Shown here one piece after another: positions 28,245-40,788 of a DNA stretch of 64,000 bases; position 1 is the first letter of the stretch; every line of letters starts with the position of its first letter. The notes under the pieces are model-generated. The model searched no databases and was not told the origin of the DNA. It worked only from the letters and a program-made list of their open reading frames with translations. Both the position numbers and the translations under genes were made by a program. The DNA comes from [Mycobacterium] zoologicum. Lineage in GTDB: Bacteria > Actinomycetota > Actinomycetes > Mycobacteriales > Mycobacteriaceae. The stretch is from assembly GCF_020172665.1 (NCBI RefSeq), contig NZ_CP083985.1, positions 1,580,147 to 1,644,146 on the forward strand. Reading direction: 5' to 3'.

Positions 28245-28596
28245 TTGGTTGCCGCCGTCGCGGTGGCCGCAGGGGCGGGGCTGGCCGGCGTCGGCATGGC
28301 AATTCCAGCACGGGCTCTGCCGGCGCCCATGCCGATGTATCACTGGTGCCCGGGGCAAGCCTGGGACCAGGCGTGGGGCATGAACTGGGACAACAACGAG
28401 TGCCATGACGATCATCACCGCGATCGTGACGGCAACGACCACAGTCGCGATTTCGGTGGCGACCAGCGGGGGCCCGGGGGACCAGCAATGGCAGGGCGAC
28501 CAGCGGGGGCCGGGGGACCAGCAAAGGCAGGGCGACCAGCGGGGGCCCGGCGATTTCGAGCACCAGGGCGACCAGCCCGGGTTCGGCCAGCACTGA
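28245..28596 (+). pseudogene. Short secreted protein with Gly-Asp-Gln repeats, frame disrupted
   Basis: The first frame (from TTG 28245) encodes a signal-peptide-like stretch VAAVAVAAGAGLAGVGMA, PARA, then LPAPMPMYHWCPGQAWDQAW and a His/Asp-rich part (CHDDHHRDRDGNDHSRD). Mycobacteria have small secreted proteins with this 'P-M-P-M-Y-x-W-C-P-G-Q' pattern. From 28470 on, the DNA contains three near-repeats coding G-D-Q-R-G-P-G-D-Q in the other frame, which ends properly at 28596. The switch falls in the first repeat, which has 22 instead of 21 bases in its GC run. No ATG or GTG start is found upstream, so the start too is uncertain. It may be slippage, decay or a sequencing error. Confidence 0.5.
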
Positions 28597-28607
28597 TCCC
28601 GGCGGCG

Positions 28608-29831
28608 TCAGTCGTCGTAGATTCCCTCGCGCCGGGGCGGTATCGCCACGCCGAGCGCGCGGTAGATCTCGTTGGACAGCACAACGCTGCGCGGGTCGGC
28701 GTTGGCCTGGGTGTGGTCGAAGCGGTTCATCACGTACCCGTAGCCGATTCGGTGCTCGAGGTCGACGAACGCGAATGACCCACCGAGCCCGCCGTGGCCG
28801 AAGATCCGCCGGTTGGGGCCGTTGACGCCCTCGGCGTTGAGCATGTAGCCCAGGCCCCAGCCATGCTCGGCGACCCGGGGGCCCAGCACCAGATCCGTCT
28901 CGGTGCCGCCCTGCAGCACCCTCAGCCGGTCCATGGTGGGACGGCTCAGCAGCTTCTCCTGCGCCAGTGCGTTATAGAACGTGGCCATACCCAGCGCTGA
29001 GACCTGGGCGTTGGTGCCGGGGAACTCCAGCTCGCGCCACAGGGTCAAGTCGTTGGTGGCGATCTCGTCGTCGGGGGCGAATCCCATCGCCACCGCCAGG
29101 CCCGCCTTGGAGTGGTCGTCCAGCGAGGTCGGGCGTTTCGGGGCGCCGGCCGACGCCAGCATCTCCCGGATCGTCGGCTTGCCCACCGGGTCGGTGCAGC
29201 GGTAGGGCTGCTGGTCGGCCGGTACCCCGATGTGCACCTCGGCGCCGATCGGACCGGCGACCTCGCGCCGCAGATACTCGCCGACGGTCATGCCCGTCAC
29301 CCGCTTGACGACCTCGCCGATGATGAACCCGTAGGTGGTCATGTGATAGCCCTGCGCGGCACCCGGGCGCCACCACGGTTCGGCCGCGGCGAGCCGCTCG
29401 CAGACCAGATCCCAGTCGGTGACGTCGCGCCAGTGCATCGGCTCGCGCGGCCCGATCGCCCCGGAGCGGTGCGCCAGCACCATCGCCAGCGAGATGTCGC
29501 CCTTGCCGGCCCGGCCGAACTGCGGCCAGTAGTGCGCCACCGGGATTCGCAGGTCCAGTTCCCCGGCTTCGGCGAGCCGGTGCACGCAGGTGCTGGTCAG
29601 GCCCTTGCTGCCGGACAGCACGGTGCCCAGGGTGTCTTCCTGCCAGGGCCGCACGCCCTCGGGGTCGGCCGAGCCGGCCCACAGATTGACGACGAGTTCG
29701 CCGTCCACGTACGCCGCGACGGCAGCGCCGAGTTCCTCGCGCTCGGTGAAGTTGCGCTCGAACTCGTGGCGCACCTTCTCGAAGCGCGCGGAGCACGTCC
29801 CGTGGATCTGGACGTGCCGTGTGCCGGCCAT
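28608..29831 (-). CDS. lipP: Esterase/beta-lactamase-fold hydrolase LipP
   Basis: 407 residues from ATG 29831. The serine beta-lactamase-like site is visible: SGSK (S73-x-x-K76), the Tyr of GYHMTTYGF as general base, and HGGLGGS near the C-terminus as the third motif. This is the class C/esterase group to which mycobacterial LipP (Rv2463) belongs. It hydrolyses ester substrates rather than conferring lactam resistance; natural substrate unknown. No signal peptide seen. It converges on the short secreted gene 11 bp away. Confidence 0.9.
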   Translation of the reverse strand: MAGTRHVQIHGTCSARFEKVRHEFERNFTEREELGAAVAAYVDGELVVNLWAGSADPEGVRPWQEDTLGTVLSGSKGLTSTCVHRLAEAGELDLRIPVAHYWPQFGRAGKGDISLAMVLAHRSGAIGPREPMHWRDVTDWDLVCERLAAAEPWWRPGAAQGYHMTTYGFIIGEVVKRVTGMTVGEYLRREVAGPIGAEVHIGVPADQQPYRCTDPVGKPTIREMLASAGAPKRPTSLDDHSKAGLAVAMGFAPDDEIATNDLTLWRELEFPGTNAQVSALGMATFYNALAQEKLLSRPTMDRLRVLQGGTETDLVLGPRVAEHGWGLGYMLNAEGVNGPNRRIFGHGGLGGSFAFVDLEHRIGYGYVMNRFDHTQANADPRSVVLSNEIYRALGVAIPPRREGIYDD

Positions 29832-30002
29832 GGAGTGCCTTCCTGCTTTTGGCGAATCCCCTTCGGCGGGGTCTTCTTCCTCGGTGTCGACCGGACCCCG
29901 CGAGGCTTGTTAGGAAGGATAGGTCGGCGGTGGGGCGCCCGTACAACAGGCTGGGGCACAGACCTGGCCCCAGCCGTCGTCCGGGGACCGCATCGGCCCT
30001 GG

Positions 30003-30076
30003 TGGAGCGGGCGACGGGAATCGAACCCGCGTAGCTAGTTTGGAAGACTAGGGCTCTACCATTGAGCTACGCCCGC
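30003..30076 (-). tRNA. tRNA-Gly (TCC anticodon)
   Basis: Read on the minus strand: acceptor GCGGGCG from 30076, D-loop GCTCAATGGTAGAGC, anticodon stem-loop CTAGTCTTCCAAACTAG with anticodon TCC, T-arm GGGTTCGATTCCC, and 3' CGCCCGCT followed by encoded CCA (30005-30003). All stems pair. It is divergent from the tRNA-Pro gene, as between lipP and tig in M. tuberculosis. Confidence 0.97.
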
Positions 30077-30203
30077 ATGAATGGCTAGAGCGAGACTGTA
30101 CCGGCGTGGCCGACTGCAAATCCAACTGGGACCCCTGCGGGGGCGTGCGGAGCGGGCGGCTGCATTGCCGTCGTCGCCGGGCCGTAAGATCGCCTGGTCA
30201 GTG

Positions 30204-30280
30204 CGGGGTGTAGCGCAGCTTGGTAGCGCATCCGCTTTGGGAGCGGAAGGCCGCAGGTTCAAATCCTGTCACCCCGACCA
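30204..30280 (+). tRNA. tRNA-Pro (TGG anticodon)
   Basis: CGGGGTG acceptor at 30204, D-arm GCGCAGCTTGGTAGCGC, anticodon stem-loop CCGCTTTGGGAGCGG with anticodon TGG, T-arm CAGGTTCAAATCCTG, CACCCCG, discriminator A and encoded CCA to 30280. It ends 57 bp before the trigger factor gene and may share a transcript with it. Confidence 0.97.
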
Positions 30281-30337
30281 GCAGCGCGCACCGCACCGGC
30301 ATGACCGTCCATCACCGAAATATCGAGGAGTACGCCC

Positions 30338-31744
30338 GTGAAGAGCACCGTCGAGCAGCTGACCCCGACCCGGGTTCGCATCAACGTGGAGGTGCCGTTC
30401 ACCGAACTGAAGCCGGACTTCGAGCGCACCTACAAGGAGCTGGCCAAGCAGGTGCGGATGCCGGGCTTCCGTCCGGGCAAGGCGCCGGCCAAGCTCATCG
30501 AGGCGCGCTTCGGCCGGGCCGCGGTGCTGCAGCAGGTGGTCAACGAGGCGCTGCCCAGCCGCTACAGCGAGGCGGTTACCACCTCCGAGCTCAAGCCGCT
30601 GGGCCAGCCCGAGATCGAGGTCACCAAGATCGATGACGGCGACCAGATCACCTTCACCGCCGAGGTCGACGTTCGTCCTGACATCGCCCTGCCCGACCTG
30701 GAGCAGATCAAGATCAGCGTGGACCCGATCGAGGTCGCCGACGAAGAGGTGGATGCCGAGTTGGAATCGCTGCGCGCGCGGTTCGGCACCCTGACCGGTG
30801 TGGACCGGGCGGCGGCGGCCGACGACTTCGTCTCGATCGACCTGGGCGCCACCATCGACGGCGAAGAGGTCCCCGGTGCGGCCACCGAAGGCCTGTCGCA
30901 CCAGGTGGGATCCCGCCAGCTCATCGACGGGCTCGACGACGCGATCATCGGACTGTCGGCCGGTGAGAGCGCGACGTTCACCACCAAGCTGGCCGCGGGA
31001 CCGCAGGCCGGAAAGGACGCCGACGTCACCGTCACGGTGCAGGCGGTCAAGGAACGCGAGCTGCCCGAGGCCGACGACGAATTCGCGCAGCTGGCCAGTG
31101 AATTCGACACCATCGGCGAGCTGCGGGACAACCTCGTCGAGCAGGTGCGCAGGACCAAGCGCATCCAGCAGGCCGAGAAGGTCCGCGAGGCGACGCTGGA
31201 GGCCCTGGTCGAGCAGGTCGAGATGCCGCTGCCCGAGGCCGTGGTCAAGGCGCACGTCGACAACGCTCTGCACAACGCTCTGCACGGTCTTGACCACGAC
31301 GAGAACAAGTTCGCCGAGTCGCTTGTCGAGAAGGGATCCTCGCGCGCCGAGTTCGACGCCGAGACCCGCGCCGAGGCAGAGAAGTCGGTCAAGACGCAGC
31401 TGCTGCTCGATGCACTCGGCGACGAGCTGGACATCCAGGTCGGCCAGAACGACCTCACCCAGCACCTGGTGCTGATGTCGCGTCAGTACGGCATCGCGCC
31501 GCAGCAGCTGATGGGCTTCCTGCAGCAGAACAACCAGCTGCCCGCGGTCTTCGCCGACGTACGCCGGGGCATGGCGCTGGCAGCAGCCGTGCGTGCCGCC
31601 GCGGTCAGTGACACCGCCGGCAACGAGATCGACGTCACCGAGTTCTTCGGCGGCGGCCAGGTCGACGACGCCGCTGACGAGGCCGCTGAGGCCGCTGAGG
31701 CCCTTGACGAGGCTCTGGAAGCCGAGGCCGAAGGCGACGAGTGA
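30338..31744 (+). CDS. tig: Trigger factor
   Basis: 468 residues from GTG 30338, with GAGGAG seven bases upstream. The ribosome-binding tail is present near 41-50 ([10 protein letters not shown], matching the GFRxGxxP signature), followed by the FKBP-like prolyl isomerase domain ([10 protein letters not shown]...) and the long helical chaperone arms. The C-terminus is Ala/Glu-rich and acidic, as in mycobacterial homologues. It binds nascent chains at the ribosome exit. It stands about 100 bp upstream of clpP1, the conserved tig-clpP-clpX neighbourhood. Confidence 0.97.
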   Translation: MKSTVEQLTPTRVRINVEVPFTELKPDFERTYKELAKQVRMPGFRPGKAPAKLIEARFGRAAVLQQVVNEALPSRYSEAVTTSELKPLGQPEIEVTKIDDGDQITFTAEVDVRPDIALPDLEQIKISVDPIEVADEEVDAELESLRARFGTLTGVDRAAAADDFVSIDLGATIDGEEVPGAATEGLSHQVGSRQLIDGLDDAIIGLSAGESATFTTKLAAGPQAGKDADVTVTVQAVKERELPEADDEFAQLASEFDTIGELRDNLVEQVRRTKRIQQAEKVREATLEALVEQVEMPLPEAVVKAHVDNALHNALHGLDHDENKFAESLVEKGSSRAEFDAETRAEAEKSVKTQLLLDALGDELDIQVGQNDLTQHLVLMSRQYGIAPQQLMGFLQQNNQLPAVFADVRRGMALAAAVRAAAVSDTAGNEIDVTEFFGGGQVDDAADEAAEAAEALDEALEAEAEGDE

Positions 31745-31850
31745 CGCTGTGAGCGAACGAGGGCGGTTCGGACCGTCCTCGCAGCCGCGGTTTGGTTAGG
31801 GTCGTAAACATGTCTCGGCAGACGAATCTCGAGAAAGCAGGTATCCCACT

Positions 31851-32429
31851 GTGAGCCAGCCCGGTCTGAATCTTGTCGACTCGGTGTACGAGCGGCTACT
31901 GCGAGAACGCATCATCTTCCTGGGGTCGCAGGTCGACGACGACATCGCCAACCGGCTGTGCGCCCAGATCCTGTTATTGGCCGCCGAGGACCCGACCAAG
32001 GACATCTCGCTCTACATCAACTCCCCTGGCGGTTCGATCAGCGCAGGGATGGCGATCTACGACACCATGGTCCTGGCCCCGTGTGACGTTGCCACCTACG
32101 CGATGGGCATGGCCGCCTCGATGGGTGAGTTCCTGCTCGCCGCGGGCACCAAGGGCAAGCGATACGCCCTGCCGCACGCCCGGATCCTGATGCACCAGCC
32201 GCTGGGCGGGGTGACCGGCAGCGCCGCGGACATCGCCATCCAGGCCGAGCAGTTCGCGGTCATCAAGAAGGAGATGTTCCGGCTCAACGCCGAGTTCACC
32301 GGCCAGTCCATCGAGCGCATCGAGGCCGACTCGGACCGCGACCGGTGGTTCACCGCCCCCGAGGCCCTCGAGTACGGCTTCGTCGACCACATCATCACCC
32401 GCGCCCACGTCAACGGAGATGCCAAATGA
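31851..32429 (+). CDS. clpP1: ATP-dependent Clp protease proteolytic subunit 1
   Basis: 192 residues from GTG 31851. The catalytic triad is Ser 90 (GMAASMGEF), His 115 (LMHQPLGG) and Asp 164 (SDRDRWF), corresponding to S98/H123/D172 of the M. tuberculosis enzyme. ClpP1 forms a heptameric ring that stacks on ClpP2 to make the essential mycobacterial ClpP1P2 protease, fed by ClpX and ClpC1. The stop overlaps clpP2 as ATGA, keeping subunit amounts matched. An upstream TTAGGGT/GTAAACAT stretch (about 31795-31811) may be the promoter region, but I see no certain ClgR box. Confidence 0.97.
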   Translation: MSQPGLNLVDSVYERLLRERIIFLGSQVDDDIANRLCAQILLLAAEDPTKDISLYINSPGGSISAGMAIYDTMVLAPCDVATYAMGMAASMGEFLLAAGTKGKRYALPHARILMHQPLGGVTGSAADIAIQAEQFAVIKKEMFRLNAEFTGQSIERIEADSDRDRWFTAPEALEYGFVDHIITRAHVNGDAK

Positions 32430-33073
32430 ACCCCGAAACCTTGCGAGCCACCGCGCCGCAGGCGCGCTACATCCTGCCGTCGTTCGTGGAGCACTCCAGC
32501 TGGGGCGTCAAGGAGTCCAACCCGTACAACAAGCTGTTCGAGGAGCGCATCATCTTCCTCGGCGTGCAGGTTGACGACGCCTCGGCCAACGACATCATGG
32601 CCCAGCTGCTGGTGCTGGAGTCGTTGGACCCGGACCGCGACATCACCATGTACATCAACTCCCCGGGTGGCTCGTTCACCTCGCTGATGGCGATCTACGA
32701 CACCATGCAGTACGTGCGGGCCGACATCCAGACCGTGTGCCTGGGTCAGGCCGCCTCGGCTGCTGCGGTGTTGCTGGCGGCGGGCACGCCGGGCAAGCGG
32801 ATGGCGCTGCCCAACGCCCGGGTGCTGATCCACCAGCCGTCGCTGTCCGGAGTGATCCAGGGCCAGTTCTCCGACCTGGAGATCCAGGCCGCCGAGATCG
32901 AGCGGATGCGCACGCTGATGGAGGGCACGCTGGCCCGCCACACCGGCAAGGACCCCGAGCAGGTCCGTAAGGACACCGACCGCGACAAGATCCTCACCGC
33001 GGCCGAGGCCAAGGAGTACGGGATCATCGACACCGTCCTGGAGTACCGGAAGCTGTCGGCTCAGACGGCCTAG
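32426..33073 (+). CDS. clpP2: ATP-dependent Clp protease proteolytic subunit 2
   Basis: 215 residues from ATG 32426, inside the clpP1 stop overlap; a longer upstream frame is only readthrough of clpP1 sequence. Catalytic Ser 111 ([11 protein letters not shown]), His 136 (LIHQPSLSG) and Asp about 187 are conserved. It has the longer N-terminal extension (to EERIIFLG) seen in mycobacterial ClpP2. It partners ClpP1 in the hetero-tetradecamer and provides the face that binds the Clp ATPases. It is followed by a strong hairpin. Confidence 0.97.
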   Translation: MNPETLRATAPQARYILPSFVEHSSWGVKESNPYNKLFEERIIFLGVQVDDASANDIMAQLLVLESLDPDRDITMYINSPGGSFTSLMAIYDTMQYVRADIQTVCLGQAASAAAVLLAAGTPGKRMALPNARVLIHQPSLSGVIQGQFSDLEIQAAEIERMRTLMEGTLARHTGKDPEQVRKDTDRDKILTAAEAKEYGIIDTVLEYRKLSAQTA

Positions 33074-33082
33074 TCTCTCCGT

Positions 33083-33140
33083 CGAGCAGTCGCGAAAGCC
33101 CCCTGGCAGCACCGCTACAGGGGGCTTTCGCGACTGCTCG
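33083..33140. terminator. Perfect 23-bp hairpin between clpP2 and mmuM
   Basis: Arms 33083-33105 (CGAGCAGTCGCGAAAGCCCC + CTG) and 33118-33140 are perfectly complementary over 23 bp around a 12-base loop. There is no T-run; many mycobacterial terminators lack one. It can end transcription from both sides. The right arm (33118-33140) lies inside the last codons of the convergent mmuM gene, whose TAG sits in the loop. Confidence 0.75.
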
Positions 33141-33984
33141 CTGACAGGGCGGCGATGTCGGCCGGGCGCACCCGGCAGCAGCCGCCCACGATGCGGGCGC
33201 CGGCGGCCACCCATCCCGGCACCAGGTCGGGGGAGAAGCGCGCCGGCCCGCTCCAGCCGCCACGGACCCAGCGTTCCCCGCTGTTGGGGTAGGCGATCAC
33301 CGGCTTACCGGTGACGCGGCGGGCGATCTCGACGGCGTTCCGCACGTCGCCGGGCGCGCAGCAGTTCACCCCCACCGCGACGATCTGCGGCACGCCCGCG
33401 GCTACCGCGAACGCCTCCGCCAGGGGCTGCCCGGCCCGGGTCGTGGTGCCTTCGATGGTGTAGCTGAGCCAGGCCGGTACGTCCGTTTGGCGTATCAGGT
33501 TCACCAGGGCTTCGGCCTCATCAACGTCCGGCACCGTCTCGCATGCCAGCACGTCGGCCCCGGCGTCGGCCAGGATTTCCAGGCGGGGCCGGTGCCACGC
33601 CGTCAGCTGCGCGACCGAAAGCCCGTAGCGGCCAAGGTATTCCGAGCCGTCGGCCCGGGCGGCGCCGTACGGGCCGACCGATGCGGCCACCCAGTGGCCG
33701 CTTCCGGCGGCGTCACGGGCCAGCTCGACGCTGCGGCGCAACAGCAGTTCCGCGTCCGCCCGCCCGATTCCGCGGGCGGCGAAGCCCTCGAAGCTCGCCT
33801 GATAGCTGGCGGTGGTCGCGATCTGGGCGCCCGCGGCGAAGAAGGCTCGGTGTACGGCGGTGATCTCATCCGGGGCATCGATCAGTGCCCGGGCCGACCA
33901 CAACGGGTCCCGGGAATGGTTCCCGGAAAGCTCAAAGCCGCGGGCTTCCAGCTCCGTCGCCAAGCCCCCGTCGGCGATGAGCAC
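33115..33984 (-). CDS. mmuM: Homocysteine S-methyltransferase
   Basis: 289 residues from GTG 33984 (MLIADGGLATELEARG). The frame extends upstream to 34194 but those residues are unlike the family. Zinc-binding Cys are in VGVNCCAPGD and IVGGCCRVRP, the Pfam homocysteine methyltransferase pattern; DGGLATEL is the barrel start. It transfers a methyl group from S-methylmethionine or SAM to homocysteine, giving methionine. Matches Rv2458 in position. Its last eight or so codons form one arm of a hairpin terminator, so the C-terminal ASSRESPL is partly dictated by RNA structure. It is divergent from clpX. Confidence 0.9.
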   Translation of the reverse strand: MLIADGGLATELEARGFELSGNHSRDPLWSARALIDAPDEITAVHRAFFAAGAQIATTASYQASFEGFAARGIGRADAELLLRRSVELARDAAGSGHWVAASVGPYGAARADGSEYLGRYGLSVAQLTAWHRPRLEILADAGADVLACETVPDVDEAEALVNLIRQTDVPAWLSYTIEGTTTRAGQPLAEAFAVAAGVPQIVAVGVNCCAPGDVRNAVEIARRVTGKPVIAYPNSGERWVRGGWSGPARFSPDLVPGWVAAGARIVGGCCRVRPADIAALSASSRESPL

Positions 33985-34307
33985 GGCTCCGGTCGACGAG
34001 CGCTTGCGCGAGGAGAGCCGGGGCCCATCGGGCACGGTATCGTCGGGAACGGCGAACCCCACGTCCGCCACTGTAGGGCTCCAGATAACACCTGCAACAC
34101 GCTTGCGCCGCGCCAGCGCGTCACGCGCCGCGTCGGCAGCTCGGGCGATATGTTCTTGGGCAGACAGGTACCGGGCGTAGAAACCAAATACCAACGACGC
34201 GATTCGGCCTTATCGGTCGCCTCGCAACCGAACGAGCGGGTAGCGTCGGGGAATACACACCGATCCCCGACGACAGACGGCGAACAGGAAGTAGGTCCTC
34301 ACGCACC

Positions 34308-35591
34308 ATGGCGCGCATCGGAGACGGCGGTGACCTGTTGAAGTGTTCCTTCTGCGGAAAGAGCCAGAAGCAGGTCAAGAAGCTCATCGCGGGTCCGGGC
34401 GTCTACATCTGCGATGAGTGCATCGACCTGTGCAACGAGATCATCGAAGAAGAGCTCGCCGACGCCGACGACGTGAAGCTCGACGAGCTGCCCAAGCCCG
34501 CCGAGATCCGGGAGTTCCTGGAGGGTTACGTCATCGGTCAGGACACCGCCAAGCGGACGCTGGCCGTGGCCGTCTACAACCACTACAAGCGCATCCAGGC
34601 CGGCGAGAAGAGCCGCGATTCGCGCTCCGGCGAGCCCGTCGAGCTGACCAAGTCCAACATCTTGATGCTCGGACCCACCGGTTGCGGTAAGACCTACCTG
34701 GCTCAGACCCTGGCGAAGATGCTCAATGTCCCGTTCGCAATCGCGGATGCCACCGCGCTGACCGAGGCGGGCTATGTCGGCGAGGACGTCGAGAACATTC
34801 TGCTCAAGCTGATTCAAGCCGCCGACTATGACGTCAAGCGCGCCGAGACCGGCATCGTCTACATCGACGAGGTCGACAAGATCGCCCGCAAGAGCGAAAA
34901 CCCGTCGATCACCCGCGACGTCTCCGGTGAGGGCGTTCAGCAGGCGCTGCTGAAGATCCTGGAGGGCACCCAGGCCTCGGTTCCGCCGCAGGGTGGACGC
35001 AAGCACCCGCATCAGGAATTCATCCAGATCGACACCACCAACGTGCTGTTCATCGTGGCCGGGGCGTTCGCCGGCCTGGAGAAGATCGTCTCGGACCGAG
35101 TCGGCAAGCGTGGCTTGGGCTTCGGTGCCGAGGTCCGTTCCAAGGCAGAGGTCGACACCGTCGACCACTTCGCCGAGGTCATGCCCGAAGACCTGATCAA
35201 GTTCGGGTTGATCCCGGAGTTCATCGGCCGGCTCCCGGTGGTGGCCTCGGTGACCAACCTGGACATGGAGTCGTTGGTCACGATCCTCTCCGAGCCCAAG
35301 AACGCTCTGGTCAAGCAGTACACCCGGCTGTTCGAGATGGACGGGGTGGAGCTGGAGTTCACCCCGGACGCGCTGGAGGCCATCGCCGACCAGGCGATCC
35401 ACCGGGGCACCGGCGCGCGTGGCCTGCGGGCGATCATGGAAGAAGTCCTGCTGCCGGTCATGTACGACATCCCCAGCCGCGACGACGTCGCCAAGGTCGT
35501 CGTCACCAAGGAAACGGTGCAGGACAACGTGCTGCCGACCATCGTGCCGCGCAAGGCGTCCCGGTCGGAGCGCCGCGACAAGAGCGCTTGA
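34308..35591 (+). CDS. clpX: Clp protease ATP-binding subunit ClpX
   Basis: 427 residues from ATG 34308. The N-terminal zinc-binding domain has Cys 13, 16, 35 and 38 (CSFC...CDEC). The AAA+ core has [10 protein letters not shown] (Walker A), VYIDEVDKI (Walker B), the RKH-type pore region ([10 protein letters not shown]) and [10 protein letters not shown] (sensor/arginine-finger region). It unfolds tagged substrates into ClpP1P2. Here it is separated from clpP2 by the convergent mmuM gene, as in M. tuberculosis, so it has its own promoter in the 113-bp gap upstream of the start. Confidence 0.98.
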   Translation: MARIGDGGDLLKCSFCGKSQKQVKKLIAGPGVYICDECIDLCNEIIEEELADADDVKLDELPKPAEIREFLEGYVIGQDTAKRTLAVAVYNHYKRIQAGEKSRDSRSGEPVELTKSNILMLGPTGCGKTYLAQTLAKMLNVPFAIADATALTEAGYVGEDVENILLKLIQAADYDVKRAETGIVYIDEVDKIARKSENPSITRDVSGEGVQQALLKILEGTQASVPPQGGRKHPHQEFIQIDTTNVLFIVAGAFAGLEKIVSDRVGKRGLGFGAEVRSKAEVDTVDHFAEVMPEDLIKFGLIPEFIGRLPVVASVTNLDMESLVTILSEPKNALVKQYTRLFEMDGVELEFTPDALEAIADQAIHRGTGARGLRAIMEEVLLPVMYDIPSRDDVAKVVVTKETVQDNVLPTIVPRKASRSERRDKSA

Positions 35592-35880
35592 CCCGGGCGG
35601 TGGCGCTCCGCGCCGCCGAAAGTTACTCAGCGGTAGCGGACGTTTCTTAAAGTTGGCCTGCTGTCTATAGTGATGAAAACCACATTTCCGCTCTTGGCTG
35701 ACTCGGAACCCTGCCCTGACGTCGGGGTTTAGCGGTCATGCGGTGGAGTTTCGACACGGTGTGGCGTCGAATACTCTCTAAGAACGGTGCAATAATCGGT
35801 ACTGCCAGTGACAGAAAAAAATGTGGGTGCGCCAGACGTGCTGTGCGAGCCCGATCAGGACAGTGATGGAAGGCGGGGCC

Positions 35881-37808
<1,928 letters not shown>

Positions 37809-37809
<1 letters not shown>

Positions 37810-38894
37810 TGACAACCACCGAATCCGGCACCTCCCTGGTCGGCACCGACCTGGGGCTGACTGCCCTGAGCGGTGTTCCCACCACCGATGAGCCGCAGAA
37901 GTCCAAGGACTTCACCTCCGACCAGGAGGTGCGCTGGTGCCCGGGCTGTGGCGACTACGCAATCCTGAACTCGATGCGCAACTTCCTCCCGGAGCTGGGA
38001 TTGCGCCGGGAGAACGTGGTCTTCATCAGCGGGATCGGCTGCTCGAGCCGGTTCCCGTACTACATGAACACCTACGGTGTGCACTCGATCCACGGCCGTG
38101 GCCCGACGTTCGCCACCGGGCTGGCGACCGCCCGCGAGGACGTGAAGGTCTTCCTGATCACCGGTGACGGTGACGCATTGTCGATCGGCGGCAACCACCT
38201 GATCCACACGCTGCGCCGTAACGTCAACATCACCATCCTGTTGTTCAACAACCGGATCTACGGTCTGACCAAGGGCCAGTACTCGCCGACGTCGGAGACC
38301 GGCAAGATCACCAAGTCGACGCCGTTCGGCTCGCTGGACAACCCGTTCAACCCGGTCTCGCTGGCGATCGGCGCCGAGGCGACCTTTGTCGGGCGGGCGC
38401 TGGACTCCGACCGCAAAGGCCTCACCGAGGTGCTGCGCGGCGCTATGGAACACCGCGGATCTGCACTGGTGGAGATTCTGCAGGACTGCCCAGTCTTCAA
38501 TGACGGCTCCTTCGACCTGCTGCGCAAGGAAGGCGCCGAGAACCGGCTCATCAATGTCCGTCAGGGCGAGAAGGTGACCTTCGGTGCCGAGGGCGAGTAC
38601 TGCGTGATCAAGTCCGGCTACGGCCTTGAGGTTGCCAAGACCGCCAACGTCTCGGCCGACCAGATCGTCGTGCACGACGCCACGCTGGCCGACTCCTCCT
38701 ACGCGTTCGCGCTGTCGCGGTTGTCCGAGCAGGATCTGTCGCACTTCCCGATGGGAATCTTCCGCAAGGTCAGCAAGCCCACCTACGACGACCAAGCGCG
38801 TGCGCAGGTCGCCGAAGCCCGGCAGGCCTCGGCGCACGACTCCGCCGCGCTTCAGGCGCTGCTGCGGGGCCGCGACACCTGGACCGTCGACTGA
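37809..38894 (+). CDS. korB: 2-oxoacid:acceptor oxidoreductase beta subunit (KorB)
   Basis: 361 residues from ATG 37809. RWCPGCGDYAIL carries two of the cluster-ligand Cys, ISGIGCSSRFPYYM another, and ITGDGDALSIGGNHLIH...NVNITILLFNN is the thiamine diphosphate/magnesium motif (GDGD...NN). This subunit holds the TPP site and a [4Fe-4S] cluster and decarboxylates 2-oxoglutarate, passing electrons to ferredoxin. Translation is coupled to korA by a one-base overlap, and mobA starts 4 bp downstream, as in the M. tuberculosis Rv2455c-Rv2453c operon. Confidence 0.96.
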
Positions 38895-38898
38895 CGCC

Positions 38899-39480
38899 GT
38901 GACCGGCCGCCTGGCCGGTGTGGTCCTGGCCGGTGGTGAATCGCGCCGGATGGGCCGCGACAAGGCCACCCTGACCGTGGCCGGCTTGTTCGACGGCCGG
39001 ACCCTGGTCGAACATGTGGTGTCGATGATCGGGCAGCGCTGCGATCCGGTCTTCGTGGTCGCCGCCGCAGGCCAGTCGCTGCCCGACCTTCCCGCGCAGG
39101 TGTTGCGTGATGAGGTGCCCGGGCAGGGACCGCTGCCGGCCCTGGGACTGGGCCTGGGTGCTGCTGCTGGGGCAGGCGCGGATCATGCGTTCGTCTGCGC
39201 CGTGGACATGCCGAACCTGACGTCCGAGCTGATCGACCGGCTGACCGAATCCGCCCGCGCGTCGGGTGCTGATGTCGTGGTGCCGGTGGCGGGCCGGGAC
39301 CACTACCTGGCGGCGGTCTACCGCACCGCGCTGGCCGGCACCATCGCCGGGCTGGTGGCGGCCGGGGAGCGCCGGGTCGGTGCGTTGATCGACGCCGTCG
39401 AGGTCCAGCGGATCGAGCTGGCCGATGCAGGCCCACTGACCAATCTGAACTCTCCGGACGACATCGCCGGACGGGCGTGA
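38899..39480 (+). CDS. mobA: Molybdenum cofactor guanylyltransferase MobA
   Basis: 193 residues from GTG 38899. LAGVVLAGGESRRMGRDKATL is the nucleotidyltransferase signature (G-G-x-S-x-R-M-G-x-D-K), followed by AFVCAVDMPNLT with the metal-binding Asp. It converts molybdopterin to the guanine dinucleotide form used by nitrate reductase and similar enzymes. It follows korB by 4 bp, so it is the third gene of that operon. The coding frame continues upstream into korB but shows no homology there. Confidence 0.93.
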   Translation: MTGRLAGVVLAGGESRRMGRDKATLTVAGLFDGRTLVEHVVSMIGQRCDPVFVVAAAGQSLPDLPAQVLRDEVPGQGPLPALGLGLGAAAGAGADHAFVCAVDMPNLTSELIDRLTESARASGADVVVPVAGRDHYLAAVYRTALAGTIAGLVAAGERRVGALIDAVEVQRIELADAGPLTNLNSPDDIAGRA

Positions 39481-40702
<1,222 letters not shown>

Positions 40703-40716
40703 CCTGACGCATCTCT

Positions 40717-40749
40717 GACGGCGCCGGACTGTTTCAGTCCGGCGCCGTC
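40717..40749 (+). terminator. Hairpin terminator after rpfE
   Basis: Perfect 14-bp arms GACGGCGCCGGACT (40717-40730) and AGTCCGGCGCCGTC (40736-40749) around a GTTTC loop, beginning 14 bp after the rpf stop. GC-rich with no U-run, as usual in mycobacteria. Confidence 0.8.
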
Positions 40750-40788
40750 GCCGTCGGCAGGTCCGGGTCGGCGGGTAGCGTCGGCCAC

